Source: Acidimicrobiaceae bacterium
GTDB lineage: Bacteria > Actinomycetota > Acidimicrobiia > Acidimicrobiales > RAAP-2
Assembly: GCA_003132205.1 (NCBI GenBank)
Contig: PKWY01000055.1
Location: 35,232 to 77,195 of the forward strand
Direction: 5' to 3'
DNA: 41,964 nt
Position 1 is the first letter of the stretch, and every line of letters begins with the position of its first letter. Both the position numbers and the translations under genes were made by a program. Shown here piece after piece: positions 33,935 to 41,964 of this stretch. The notes under the pieces were generated by a model. The model had not been told where the DNA came from and did not search any database. It worked only from the letters and a program-made list of their open reading frames with translations.

Positions 33935-35101
33935 ATGATTGATTTCGTGAGCAGTGAATCGATCTCCGATCGCAACCGGCGCTGGGCGGCGACGATGGAG
34001 GGCTACGAAGGCGGCGCCGACGACGTCACCGTCGCCCACCAGGACTCGAAAGCGACGATCAACGTCGAGGGGGTGACGAGCGCCAACATCACCGGAACGC
34101 TTCGTGAGCGCGAGGCGCAGCTCGACGCGCTGCTCGCCAGCGGCGCCACCCGCTCGAGCGGCGCGGGCACGCGGGTGCGCGAGGAGGCGCCCGACGAGTA
34201 CCGAACCTGCTTCGAACGCGACCGTGACCGGATCCTCCACTCGAGCGCGTTTCGCCGCCTCGCCGGAAAGACCCAGGTCTTCGTCTTTCCTGACGATCAC
34301 ATGCGCACCCGGCTCACCCACGCCCTGGAAGTCGCCCAGGTGGCGACCGGCGTGGCGCGCGCGGTGGGTCTCAACGTGGCGCTCACCGAAGCGATCGCGC
34401 TCGGCCACGACTGCGGCCACGGGCCCGGGGGCCACGCCAGCGAGGAGGCGCTGGAGCCGTACGTGCTCGGCGGATTCGATCACGCAACGTGGGGCGCCGA
34501 CGTGTCGCTCCTGCCCCTCAATCTCTGCCTCGAGACCCTCGACGGCATCCGCAACCACTCGTGGTCACGACCCGCTCCAAGCACTCCCGAGGGCGAGGTC
34601 GTCAGTTGGGCCGACCGCATCGCCTACGTCTGCCACGACTTCGAGGACGCGGTATCGGCCGGCATAGTGAACGCGGACGATCTGCCCGCGCTCGTGCGCG
34701 ATCGCTGCGGCGTGCGACGCGGCCAGCAACTCGGCGCCTTCATCAACACCATGATCCGAACGATTCGACTGACCGGCGTCATCGGGATGGACGCCCGCCA
34801 CGCCGAGGCGCTCGCGGCGTTCCGGTCGTTCAACTACGAGTCGATCTACCTGCGCGGAGCCTCGCGCCAGCAGGCGTCGGCGGTCGTCGGGATGCTGAGG
34901 GCGCTCGTCGAGTACTACGCCGCCCATCCCCGGCTCATCCCCGACGTCGCTGAACGAGGTGGCGACGTCGAAAGCCCATCGCGCGCGCTCGCAGAGGCGG
35001 TGGCCTACGTCGCGGGCATGACCGACCGGTTCGCATGCCGCAGCGCGGTATCGCTGCTCGACTGGCCCATTGATCGACTGCCCAACGGGATTGACCGTTA
35101 G
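33935..35101 (+). CDS. HD-domain dNTPase (dGTP triphosphohydrolase-like)
   Basis: The 388-residue protein has the HD metal ligands H129 (RLTHALEVA), H158-D159 (GHDCGHGPGGH) and the later Asp in WADRIAYVCHDFEDAV, and the N-terminal FERDRDRILHSSAFRRLAGKTQVF motif of dGTPase-like proteins. It hydrolyses dNTPs to nucleoside and triphosphate. ATG 33935 is given; GTG 33947 is an alternative, since CATGAT stands seven bases before it. Residues 1-80 are not conserved in my memory of the family. Its TAG overlaps the SDR's TAA in TTAG. Confidence 0.92.
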   Translation: MIDFVSSESISDRNRRWAATMEGYEGGADDVTVAHQDSKATINVEGVTSANITGTLREREAQLDALLASGATRSSGAGTRVREEAPDEYRTCFERDRDRILHSSAFRRLAGKTQVFVFPDDHMRTRLTHALEVAQVATGVARAVGLNVALTEAIALGHDCGHGPGGHASEEALEPYVLGGFDHATWGADVSLLPLNLCLETLDGIRNHSWSRPAPSTPEGEVVSWADRIAYVCHDFEDAVSAGIVNADDLPALVRDRCGVRRGQQLGAFINTMIRTIRLTGVIGMDARHAEALAAFRSFNYESIYLRGASRQQASAVVGMLRALVEYYAAHPRLIPDVAERGGDVESPSRALAEAVAYVAGMTDRFACRSAVSLLDWPIDRLPNGIDR

Positions 35102-35943
35102 GGCTTGGTGGCCTTTTCGAGGTTGATCCCCGGAGGAGGTCCGCCGGCCATCCAGGCGGCTCGCTGCTCGGTGGTGCGGATGGCGGCGTGCTCGTGGGTG
35201 AGGATCCAGAACAACCTGTTGCGGATCGCGGTCTCGACCGCGATGGCGACCTCTGACGCGTCGATGCCGGCGTTCACCGCGGCGGACGCGAAGCCCGTGG
35301 CGGCCTTGGTCGCCGGCTTCTCGGTGTAGTTCACAAGCTCGTCGGGCATGTTGCGGTGCGACTCATGGATCCGGGTGCGGACGAATCCCGGACAGAGCGC
35401 CGAGACGCCCACGTTCTTTCCGCTGAGCTGAAGCTCGTGAAACAGGCACTCGGAGATTCCCACCACCGCGAACTTGCTCGCGCAGTAGGCACCCATCCCC
35501 GGAACGCCACCAAGCCCCGCCAGCGAACCCGTGTTGACGACGTGGCCCTCGTTCTGTTCGAGGAAGATCGGCACGAAGGCGTTGATGCCGTTGATCACGC
35601 CGTCGACGTTGACGCCCATGACCCAGTCCCACACCTTCTTCGGCGTTCCAATGGCCGGGCCACCTCCCACGCCCGCGTTGTTGAAGATCACGTGCGCGGT
35701 GCCGAACTCCGCGAGTGCTGCATCGCGAAGGGCCAGCACGTCGGCTTCCTTGCTCACGTCGCCAACGACCCCGATGGCGTTGGCGCCCTCGCTTCGTAGA
35801 CCCTCGAGGGCGGCGAACAGAGGCTCGGACTCGATGTCACCGAGGACCAGGTTCATTCCCGACGACGCGAGCTGACGCGCGGTGGCGAGTCCGATGCCGC
35901 TCGCCCCACCGGTTACTACCGCAGTCTTTCCTTGTAACTCCAC
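35098..35943 (-). CDS. SDR-family oxidoreductase
   Basis: The 281-residue protein has the SDR motif TGGASGIG (11-18), NNAG and the catalytic YCASK. It lacks the insertion seen in the mycofactocin-type SDR at 5076-5861. Substrate unknown. The C-terminus (ILTHEHAAIRTTEQRAAWMAGGPPP) resembles SDRs of steroid or fatty-alcohol metabolism. GTG start at 35943 follows AGGGGG. It lies 23 bases after mrp on the same strand and may share its transcript. Confidence 0.92.
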   Translation of the reverse strand: MELQGKTAVVTGGASGIGLATARQLASSGMNLVLGDIESEPLFAALEGLRSEGANAIGVVGDVSKEADVLALRDAALAEFGTAHVIFNNAGVGGGPAIGTPKKVWDWVMGVNVDGVINGINAFVPIFLEQNEGHVVNTGSLAGLGGVPGMGAYCASKFAVVGISECLFHELQLSGKNVGVSALCPGFVRTRIHESHRNMPDELVNYTEKPATKAATGFASAAVNAGIDASEVAIAVETAIRNRLFWILTHEHAAIRTTEQRAAWMAGGPPPGINLEKATKP

Positions 35944-35966
35944 AATCGCCCCCTGTGTTTGGTGGA

Positions 35967-37079
35967 TTAATGCAGTCTGAGTTCTTGACGATAGACGCGC
36001 GCCGGACCCTGGGACGCCACATTCTTCGCCAACGCCTCAAACGCCTTCGCCGCGTCGCTTTCGGGCGCCGCCACCACCACCGGCTCACCGCTGTCGCCGC
36101 CGATCCGTAGTTGCGTCTCGAGGGGGATCTGTCCGAGCAGCGCCACGCCCAGGTCCTTGGCCAGCTTCTCGCCGCCACCTGAACCGAAGATCTCGTAGCG
36201 CCGGCCGTCGTCGCCGGTGAACCAGCTCATGTTCTCGATGACGCCGCGAACGGCGAGCTTCAACTTGCGCGCGGCATAGGCCGAGCGCTGGGCGACGCGC
36301 TGGGCCGCGGCCTGCGGGGTCGTCACCACGTACATCTCTATCCGCGGCAGCACCTCGGAGAGGGTGAGCGCGACGTCGCCGGTGCCCGGCGGCATGTCGA
36401 TGAGCAGGAAGTCGGGCTCGTCCCACCACGCCTCGGTCACGAGCTGCTCGATGGCCTTGTGCAGCATTGGTCCGCGCCAGATGACCGGCTGTTCGTCGGG
36501 CACGAAGTAGCCCATCGAGACGCAGCGCACCCCGTGCGCCAGCGTCGGAATGACCGTGTCGCCGAGCACGATGGGATCGTTCACCGCGCCGAGCATCTTG
36601 GGCAGCGAGAACCCGTAGACGTCGGCGTCGAGCACACCGACCTGGTAGCCGGCCCGGGCGAGGGAGATCGCGAGATTGACCGTCACCGACGACTTCCCGA
36701 CGCCGCCCTTGCCGGAGGAGATTCCGAGGATCCGCGTCTTCGAAAGCTTGTCCATGAAACGCGGCTGGGGGTCGCCGTGGTCGTGCTGACCGGGACCCTT
36801 CTCGCCCACCATTGCCCCGCGAAGGAAGTTGCGCAGTCCGAGTCGCTCATTGTCGTTCATCGCTCGCACCACCACACTGGCCCCGGGAGCCTTCTCGCCG
36901 ATGGCCGCCTCGAGCACGGCCAGATTCGGCCAGCCGGTGACCGGGAGGACGAGCTCCACGCGCACCGAGCCGTCCACCTCGCCAATGGCGCCGAGGAAGC
37001 CCAGCTCGCCCAGGGTGCGTATTAACTGCGGTTCGACGATGCTTTCGAGTTCACTACGGAGTTGGGGCTGAGTCGTCAC
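35967..37079 (-). CDS. mrp: Mrp/ApbC-family iron-sulfur carrier ATPase
   Basis: The 370-residue protein has a short N-terminal MIP18/DUF59-like domain (1-75), then the Mrp P-loop SSGKGGVGKSS (121-131) and a deviant Walker pattern with DADVYGFSLPKML and IDMPPGTGD. The C-terminal CxxC found in E. coli ApbC is absent (ENMSWFTGDDGRRYEIFG), as is common in actinobacteria. It binds and transfers iron-sulfur clusters. GTG 37079 follows AAGGA. It is divergent from a SufR-like regulator, which suggests iron-sulfur-dependent control. Confidence 0.95.
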   Translation of the reverse strand: MTTQPQLRSELESIVEPQLIRTLGELGFLGAIGEVDGSVRVELVLPVTGWPNLAVLEAAIGEKAPGASVVVRAMNDNERLGLRNFLRGAMVGEKGPGQHDHGDPQPRFMDKLSKTRILGISSGKGGVGKSSVTVNLAISLARAGYQVGVLDADVYGFSLPKMLGAVNDPIVLGDTVIPTLAHGVRCVSMGYFVPDEQPVIWRGPMLHKAIEQLVTEAWWDEPDFLLIDMPPGTGDVALTLSEVLPRIEMYVVTTPQAAAQRVAQRSAYAARKLKLAVRGVIENMSWFTGDDGRRYEIFGSGGGEKLAKDLGVALLGQIPLETQLRIGGDSGEPVVVAAPESDAAKAFEALAKNVASQGPARVYRQELRLH

Positions 37080-37135
37080 GGGGTTCCTTCGTTGCGGTGC
37101 TTCGAGGTTACCGTCGCGACGAGCGCTTTCACTCC

Positions 37136-37141
37136 TAGACT
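37136..37141 (+). promoter_or_regulatory. SufR-like gene -10 box, probably leaderless
   Basis: TAGACT, then TTCAGC, then GTG at 37148. No Shine-Dalgarno is seen. The intergenic space to mrp is 68 bases. Confidence 0.5.
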
Positions 37142-37147
37142 TTCAGC

Positions 37148-37861
37148 GTGTCAACTTCGACCAACGAGAACGAGCTCGACCCGGCTCTCTTTACCGCGAC
37201 GGTAACGAGCCTGACCCACTCCTTTGGCGACAACACCCGACGAAAGATCTACTTCTACCTGCGCGACAACCCCGGGGCCACCGCCACCGAGTTGAGCAGT
37301 CATTCCCAGGTGCACGCCAACGTCGTGCGCCACCACCTCGAGCGGCTCACCGAGGGCGGCTACGTCACCTTCGACAACGTCCGAAAGACCACCGTCGGAC
37401 GGCCCGCCAAGGGATACCGCGTCGTCGACGAAGGCCTCGTGATGGACGGCTCCATGCGCCGCGACGCGCTGCTCGTGGCGCTGCTGGAGATGGCCCTCGA
37501 GCGACTGGGCCCCGAGGCTTCCGAGGCCATGGCGCACGACGTCGGGGTCGAGTACGGACGCACCCTCGGCGCCGCCGTCACCCCCACCGAATCCAACCGC
37601 TCGATGAAGAACGCGATGACCTCGATCGCGGGGCTGCTCACCGCGCACGGCTTCGCGGCACGCGCCGAGGAGCGCGACTCCGAGCAGTCCGTCGTGTCGG
37701 AAAACTGCCCCTTCGGTTCCGCCGCGACCCATCATCCCGTGCTCTGCGCCGTCGACCGCGGTCTGATCGCTGGAATGCTCGAAGGACTCGGCGCGAAGGG
37801 CACGACCGTCACCTTGACGTCACGGGCCCGCGGCGACGACACCTGCCGGGTCACCGCTTAA
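37148..37861 (+). CDS. SufR-like HTH regulator with iron-sulfur cysteines
   Basis: The 237-residue protein has an N-terminal winged helix-turn-helix (about 25-92, TRRKIYFYLRDNPGATATELSS and VRHHLERLTEGGYV). A C-terminal sensor domain has cysteines C187 (NCPF), C200 (VLCAVD) and C233 (DTCR). This spacing is that of SufR, which represses iron-sulfur assembly genes when its cluster is present. It is not next to a suf operon here but divergent from mrp. An ArsR-like regulator without a cluster is the alternative. Confidence 0.88.
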   Translation: MSTSTNENELDPALFTATVTSLTHSFGDNTRRKIYFYLRDNPGATATELSSHSQVHANVVRHHLERLTEGGYVTFDNVRKTTVGRPAKGYRVVDEGLVMDGSMRRDALLVALLEMALERLGPEASEAMAHDVGVEYGRTLGAAVTPTESNRSMKNAMTSIAGLLTAHGFAARAEERDSEQSVVSENCPFGSAATHHPVLCAVDRGLIAGMLEGLGAKGTTVTLTSRARGDDTCRVTA

Positions 37862-37868
37862 GGGACTC

Positions 37869-39059
37869 CTGATCAATCGCTGCGCCGGACCAGGTGGCGC
37901 GAGCGACGCGAGCGACGTCTCGCTCGCAACCATCGGGCGCGAATGGACAAGGCTGGGCTGCATCGGATTCGGCGGTCCACCGGTGCACATTGGCCTGCTT
38001 CGACGGCTCTGCGTCGAGAAGAACCACTGGATCGATGCCGAAGAGTTCGAGCACGCGGTCACGACCACGAACCTGCTGCCCGGACCCGCGTCGACCCAGC
38101 TCGCGATCTACTGCGGATGGCGCCTGCGAGGAGTGCGCGGAGGGCTCGTCGCGGGACTCTGCTTCATCTTGCCCGGGCTCGTCCTCATCCTCGCGCTCTC
38201 GGCGCTGTTCTTGAGCCACCATCCGCCGCTGTGGATGAAGGGAGCCGCCATGGGGGCGGGGGCGGCGATCCCCGCGGTCGCGCTCCGCACCGCCAGACAG
38301 CTCTCGGCTCCGAGCCTTTGCCGGGTTCACCGCCAACGATTCGCCACCGTTCGCTGGGTGCTCTACGCGGCGGCGGGCGGGTTCGCCGCGGCGCTGTTCG
38401 CCCCCCTCATGGTGCTTGTCATCCTCGCGACCGGCTTCGTCGAGACCTCGATCAAATTGAGACACGACTCCTCTGGGAGGACGTTGGGCTTCGCCGGGCC
38501 TTCGCCGATCGCGCACGTCGGAGCGATCGGCGGCCTCGGGGGACTCGCGTGGGTGGCCTTCAAGGTGGGCGCCCTCTCCTACGGCGGAGGCTTCGTCATC
38601 ATCCCCCTGATGCAGCACGACGTCGTAACGACCTACCACTGGATGACCGGGGCGCAGTTCTTGAACGCGGTGGTGCTCGGTCAGGTCACCCCCGGTCCGG
38701 TGGTGCTGACGGTGTCGGCGGTCGGCTACGCCGCGAAGGGCATCATCGGCGGACTGCTCGGCGCGGCGGTCGCCTTCTCGCCGTCGTTCCTCTTCGTCCT
38801 TGCCGGGGCGCCGAGGTTCGAGAGGATTCGCGCCAACGCGAAGGCGACCGCCTTCCTCGCCGGGGCCGGACCGTGCGTGATCGGAGCGATCGCGGGATCG
38901 GCCATCCCGTTGGGTCTGCTGCTCCAGCGGCTCTGGCAGGTTCCACTGCTCGCGGGCGCCATGATCTGGCTCTTCGTGGTTCGAAAGAGCGCCCTCGGCG
39001 CGTTGCTCTTGAGCGCGGCGGCGGGCGTCGTCATCGTGCTCGCCAGGATGCACGCCTAG
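37869..39059 (+). CDS. chrA: ChrA-family chromate transporter, start codon uncertain
   Basis: The long-chain ChrA protein has two homologous halves: GFGGPPVHIGLLRRL with LLPGPASTQLA in the first and ALSYGGGFVIIPLMQ with GQVTPGPVVLTV in the second. It has 10-12 membrane segments. ChrA expels chromate. The frame is open from 37818, but the first ordinary start codon, GTG 37983, lies after the conserved GFGGPP motif. Upstream, the frame reads through in conserved sequence (ATIGREWTRLGCIGFGGPP). The only candidate with a ribosome site is CTG 37869 (AAGGG at 37860-37864), eight bases after the regulator's stop; I use it with low confidence. The stop shares CTAG with the ccmI-like gene. Confidence 0.85.
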   Translation: MINRCAGPGGASDASDVSLATIGREWTRLGCIGFGGPPVHIGLLRRLCVEKNHWIDAEEFEHAVTTTNLLPGPASTQLAIYCGWRLRGVRGGLVAGLCFILPGLVLILALSALFLSHHPPLWMKGAAMGAGAAIPAVALRTARQLSAPSLCRVHRQRFATVRWVLYAAAGGFAAALFAPLMVLVILATGFVETSIKLRHDSSGRTLGFAGPSPIAHVGAIGGLGGLAWVAFKVGALSYGGGFVIIPLMQHDVVTTYHWMTGAQFLNAVVLGQVTPGPVVLTVSAVGYAAKGIIGGLLGAAVAFSPSFLFVLAGAPRFERIRANAKATAFLAGAGPCVIGAIAGSAIPLGLLLQRLWQVPLLAGAMIWLFVVRKSALGALLLSAAAGVVIVLARMHA

Positions 39060-39784
39060 GAAGTCGGCAGGCCCAGTCTCACGAGGAACGGTCTCGCGAT
39101 GGCCAGTTGGCCCTTGGACGGCTTGAGTGACAAGAACACCCTGAACTGGGCCTTCGCGAGCGCCTGATTTCCCGGTGTCGAGTCGGCGACGATGGCGTAG
39201 TAGAGCCTCGGTGCGGCCTGGCGCGGCGCCAGCGCGATGGCTTCGCGCAGGTCGTTGACGCCGACCTGCATGATCTTCAGGTCCTGATCCGAACTTCCCG
39301 CGGAGAAGTCCAGCCAGCCGACCTGGGTGAGCGCCGGCACGTTCTTCGCGTCGAGCACGAGCACGTTCTGATAGGCGTTGAGGGCCGTCACGACGTTGCC
39401 GTTGGCGACGTCGGCCTCGGCCTCGGTGAGGAGCTGCTGGATCTTCTGGGCCTTGCTGAGCGCGATCGAGCCGGTGATCGAATTGCCGGCTTGGCGCGGC
39501 GCGAGCGCGGACCACAGGACGACGCCCAGCGCCACCGCCAGGCACGCCAGCCCGACGACAAGATACCAGGTGCGCCGCACGCGCCGGGCCGGTGGCGTGG
39601 TGACTTGCTCGCCCAGCTCTCGAAGAGCGTCCCTCGCGCGAGCGATCGCCTCGCACTCGCGGGCCGCAATGGCGACGTACTCCGGTTCGGAGAGCTCGCC
39701 GGCGTCCTTCTCGCGCGAGGCGTCGCTGAGCGACGCCTCGCGAAGTTCGATCTCGTCGAGCAGCTGGCGCTCGGCGCGGCTCAC
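39056..39784 (-). CDS. CcmI-like membrane protein of cytochrome c maturation
   Basis: The 242-residue protein has an acidic N-terminal helix region (1-80), one membrane segment (about 90-112, WYLVVGLACLAVALGVVLW) and a C-terminal domain of TPR-like helices (AEADVANGNVVTALNAYQNVLVLDAKNVPAL). CcmI binds apocytochrome for the haem-ligation complex. It follows ccmH with a four-base overlap (GTGA), which is the basis for the name; sequence resemblance itself is weak. Confidence 0.7.
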   Translation of the reverse strand: MSRAERQLLDEIELREASLSDASREKDAGELSEPEYVAIAARECEAIARARDALRELGEQVTTPPARRVRRTWYLVVGLACLAVALGVVLWSALAPRQAGNSITGSIALSKAQKIQQLLTEAEADVANGNVVTALNAYQNVLVLDAKNVPALTQVGWLDFSAGSSDQDLKIMQVGVNDLREAIALAPRQAAPRLYYAIVADSTPGNQALAKAQFRVFLSLKPSKGQLAIARPFLVRLGLPTS

Positions 39785-40161
39785 CGGCGCCTCCTCACGA
39801 GACGAACGCCGATCGCGACGATGACGACGAGCACCGCCAAGGGGCCCGCCCACAACAGCGAGCCGATCCCCGACGTCGAGGGGCTCAGCAGTATCGAGGG
39901 GCCGTAGGCGTCCTCCAACGACGTGAGGATCTGATTGTCGGACTTGCCCTCGCGCACCTTGGCGGCGATCTCGTTGCGCACCGCCACCGCGGAGGTCGCG
40001 TTGCTCACCGCGACCGAGATGTCCTCGCACGCGGGGCACTTCACGAGCGACTCGAGGTGCGCAATGCGCGACGTCTGGGTCGAGGTGCTCGGCGCGGTGG
40101 CGAGCGCCAGCACCGCGAGCAGCGCCACGCACCAGAGCCGGAACGAACGAAGGACCCTCAC
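39781..40161 (-). CDS. ccmH: Cytochrome c maturation thiol protein CcmH
   Basis: The 126-residue protein has a signal-like hydrophobic start (residues 8-24), the redox motif LVKCPACEDISVAVSNA with C42 and C45, and a C-terminal membrane anchor (about 102-122) followed by RRRR. CcmH reduces the apocytochrome CxxCH. The GTG start overlaps the ccmG stop. Confidence 0.9.
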   Translation of the reverse strand: MRVLRSFRLWCVALLAVLALATAPSTSTQTSRIAHLESLVKCPACEDISVAVSNATSAVAVRNEIAAKVREGKSDNQILTSLEDAYGPSILLSPSTSGIGSLLWAGPLAVLVVIVAIGVRLVRRRR

Positions 40162-40688
40162 CCCTGCACCCGCTTCACGGCGTCGGTGAGCTGGGCGACA
40201 CTGGCGGCGCCGAGCAGCGTGGCGTCGACCTTCCCCTTCGCGCCGATGACGAACGTCGTCGGCGGCGAGGTGACCCCGTAGTCGTTGGCGATGGCCCCGC
40301 CGGGGTCGACGATCGACGGGTAGAGCGATCCGTAGTGCTTCGCGAACGCCTCGGCCGCCGACACGGGGTCGTTGAAGACTACGCCGATCACCTCGACGTT
40401 GTTGTTGCGCTCGCGCCACGCGAACGTCGAGAGGTTCGGCGCTTCGACGACGCACGGCTCGCACCACGATGCCCAGAAGTTCACGACGACGATGTGGCCG
40501 CGTTCCTTCTTCAGCGAGAAACTTCCTCCCCCAAGCTCGTGGCCCGCGAACGTCGGGGCCGCCTTTCCGAGCAGCGGGCTCTGGGCGAACGTCGCGTCGG
40601 TGACCGGCTGGCGTGTTGCGAGGAAGATCGAGAAGGCGATGATGACCACGAGCGCCGCCAGCGAGGAGATCATGATCGTGCGCTTCAC
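40158..40688 (-). CDS. ccmG: Membrane-anchored thioredoxin-like CcmG/DsbE (ResA/TlpA type)
   Basis: The 176-residue protein has an N-terminal membrane anchor (5-25) and an extracytoplasmic thioredoxin fold with WCEPC (C76, C79) and the cis-proline in SPPTTFVI. It keeps the apocytochrome or CcmH reduced. The GTG start at 40688 overlaps the ccmF stop (GTGA). Confidence 0.92.
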   Translation of the reverse strand: MKRTIMISSLAALVVIIAFSIFLATRQPVTDATFAQSPLLGKAAPTFAGHELGGGSFSLKKERGHIVVVNFWASWCEPCVVEAPNLSTFAWRERNNNVEVIGVVFNDPVSAAEAFAKHYGSLYPSIVDPGGAIANDYGVTSPPTTFVIGAKGKVDATLLGAASVAQLTDAVKRVQG

Positions 40689-41964
40689 GACGGCGCCTCG
40701 TCGTTGTGTCGCCGGCGCATGAACGACACGGCGCTGCCGAACCCGACGATGAGCCCGCCGATCCAGAGCCACGCGAGCAGCGGCTCGACCGTGACCCCGA
40801 GCACCACCTGGCGTGGCGACAGATTGCTCTGCACCTGGGCGCCCGACGCGGCGCCGCTGGCGCCGTCGGCGTCGAACGTGACGTAGACGTCGCGCAGGAG
40901 GTTGGAATCAATGGCGGGGGTGCCGACGGTGCTGGAGCGGCCGTTGTAGGTGGTGACGGCCGGGAGCAGGGCGTGGCCGTCCACCTTCACCTCGAGTTGC
41001 AGGGACGACTCGAGCGGGTCCTTCACCTCATTGAAGTGCGAGAACGACACGTACTGGCCGTCGACGACGGTGCTTTGGCCCTCGGCGAGGGTGACCTCGG
41101 ACCTCGTCGTGTAGGACGTGGAGACGACGATGCCGACCGCGAGGATGACGATGCCGAGGTGCACGATCATGCCCCCGGTGCTCGGGGCTCGAAGCGCGCT
41201 GAGGTACGAACCGCGCCGCTTCGCCGCCAGCAGCGCCCCTCGAAGGGTCCGCAGCGCCGCGCCGGCGGCGCAGGTCGCGAGGAACGCGGCACCGAGCACG
41301 GCGAGGTGGCGCACGCCGAAGAGCACGAGCGCGGCTGCGACCACGAGCGACGACCACGCGCTGAAGCGCAACCGGCTCCAGAGCACGTTGCGGTTGACCG
41401 TTCGCCAGCTGACCAGCGGGGCTATCGCCATCAGCGCCAGCAGCACGACGCTGAGCGGCACCGCGATCGTGGCGAAGTAGGGCGTGCCGACCGTGACCTG
41501 CGTGCCGTTCACCGCCTCGTAGAGCAGCGGGAACACCGTGCCGAGCAGCACCACGATGGCGAAGCCCACGAACAGGATGTTGTTCGCGACGAAGAGCCCC
41601 TCGCGCGAGAGCGGATGGTCGACGCCGACCGGCGAGCGAAGCGAGTCGCCGCGCCACGCGAGCAGCACCACCCCGAGGGCCACGGTGAAGAAGAAGAGCC
41701 CGATGAGGAGGGGTCCGAGCGTGCTCGAGGAGAACGAGTGCACGCTCTGGAGCACCCCCGAGCGCGTGAAGAACGTCCCGAGCACCGTGAGCGCGAAGGT
41801 CGCGATCGCGAGCGAGAGGTTCCACACCCGAAACAGCCCTCGACGGTCCTGGACGATGACCGAGTGGATGTACGCCGTCGCCGTCAGCCAGGGCAGCAGC
41901 GCCGCGTTCTCGACGGGGTCCCAGCCCCAGAAGCCGCCCCAGCCGAGCACCTGGTAGCTCCACC
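40685..41964 (-). CDS. ccmF: Cytochrome c haem lyase subunit CcmF, 5' end beyond the window
   Basis: 426 residues are visible; the N-terminal part of the protein lies outside the right edge. The WWD haem-binding motif WGGFWGWDPVENAAL is near the edge, followed by many membrane segments and an external loop (EVTLAEGQSTVVDGQYVSFSHFNEV). CcmF ligates haem to apocytochrome c with CcmH and CcmI. The frame continues through 41964 (SYQVLGWGG). It is the upstream visible gene of ccmF-ccmG-ccmH-ccmI, all coupled by GTGA overlaps. Confidence 0.96.
   Translation of the reverse strand, partial: WSYQVLGWGGFWGWDPVENAALLPWLTATAYIHSVIVQDRRGLFRVWNLSLAIATFALTVLGTFFTRSGVLQSVHSFSSSTLGPLLIGLFFFTVALGVVLLAWRGDSLRSPVGVDHPLSREGLFVANNILFVGFAIVVLLGTVFPLLYEAVNGTQVTVGTPYFATIAVPLSVVLLALMAIAPLVSWRTVNRNVLWSRLRFSAWSSLVVAAALVLFGVRHLAVLGAAFLATCAAGAALRTLRGALLAAKRRGSYLSALRAPSTGGMIVHLGIVILAVGIVVSTSYTTRSEVTLAEGQSTVVDGQYVSFSHFNEVKDPLESSLQLEVKVDGHALLPAVTTYNGRSSTVGTPAIDSNLLRDVYVTFDADGASGAASGAQVQSNLSPRQVVLGVTVEPLLAWLWIGGLIVGFGSAVSFMRRRHNDEAPS

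Noticed and set aside
1..41964. tRNA, rRNA, CRISPR, insertion sequences or prophage
   Set aside because: I saw no cloverleaf, regular spaced repeats, transposase or integrase in the sequence; all genes fit one codon style.

Overview
The window is 42 kb of dense, GC-rich chromosome with no gene-free stretch over 300 bases, no RNA gene, no CRISPR array and no mobile element that I can recognise. It looks like an actinobacterium. It carries a WhiB1-type protein convergent with a PdtaS-type histidine kinase (the arrangement known from Mycobacterium), the actinobacterial trio MSMEG_4193-type phosphatase / DUF3090 / SCO1664 family, DUF3107, a mycofactocin cluster and an AcnA with the actinobacterial N-terminus. 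Placement in or near Acidimicrobiia is an inference from the gene mix, not a demonstrated fact.

Region 1 (163-4866) is a sulfide/persulfide and thiol-redox island. Two nearly identical operators of the form ATACCC-N4-GGGTAT each sit between divergent units. The first lies between a thioredoxin gene and an operon of a small Cys-rich protein, a methyltransferase and a glutaredoxin-like protein. The second lies between a CsoR/CstR-family repressor gene and an operon of a sulfide:quinone oxidoreductase-like protein, an unrecognised 48-residue protein and a VKOR-type membrane thiol oxidase. The repressor keeps both cysteines but has Asn where CsoR has its copper-binding His, which points to CstR-like persulfide sensing. 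I regard this as the most interesting system in the window.

Region 2 (5076-11262) is a mycofactocin cluster: precursor MftA, MftB, radical-SAM MftC, MftD and a mycofactocin-type SDR on the minus strand, the glycosyltransferase MftF divergent on the plus strand, and an NDMA-dependent-type alcohol dehydrogenase convergent to it. No mftE or mftR is present here.

Region 3 (11351-26760) is mostly housekeeping: argS, acnA, a SulP transporter, a DEAD-box helicase coupled to a PIG-L deacetylase, Bcp peroxiredoxin, a DedA protein, a kinase-like protein paired with an uncharacterised protein, an Fpg/Nei glycosylase, an FrhB-like iron-sulfur protein and the actinobacterial trio. Region 4 (26757-35943) holds an MFS exporter, etfBA with a clear terminator, a glycerophosphodiesterase, whiB1, a DUF3107-PHP-pdtaS operon, a dGTPase-like HD protein and an SDR. 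Region 5 (35967-41964) holds Mrp divergent from a SufR-like regulator, a ChrA transporter with no ordinary start codon at the expected place, and a System I cytochrome c maturation operon (ccmF, ccmG, ccmH, ccmI-like) running off the right edge.

Two genome-scale habits stand out. Six of ten convergent gene pairs overlap by exactly four bases at their stop codons (five CTAG, one TTAG). About ten genes have a (T/C)ANNNT box exactly 6-7 bases before the start codon, the signature of leaderless transcripts.
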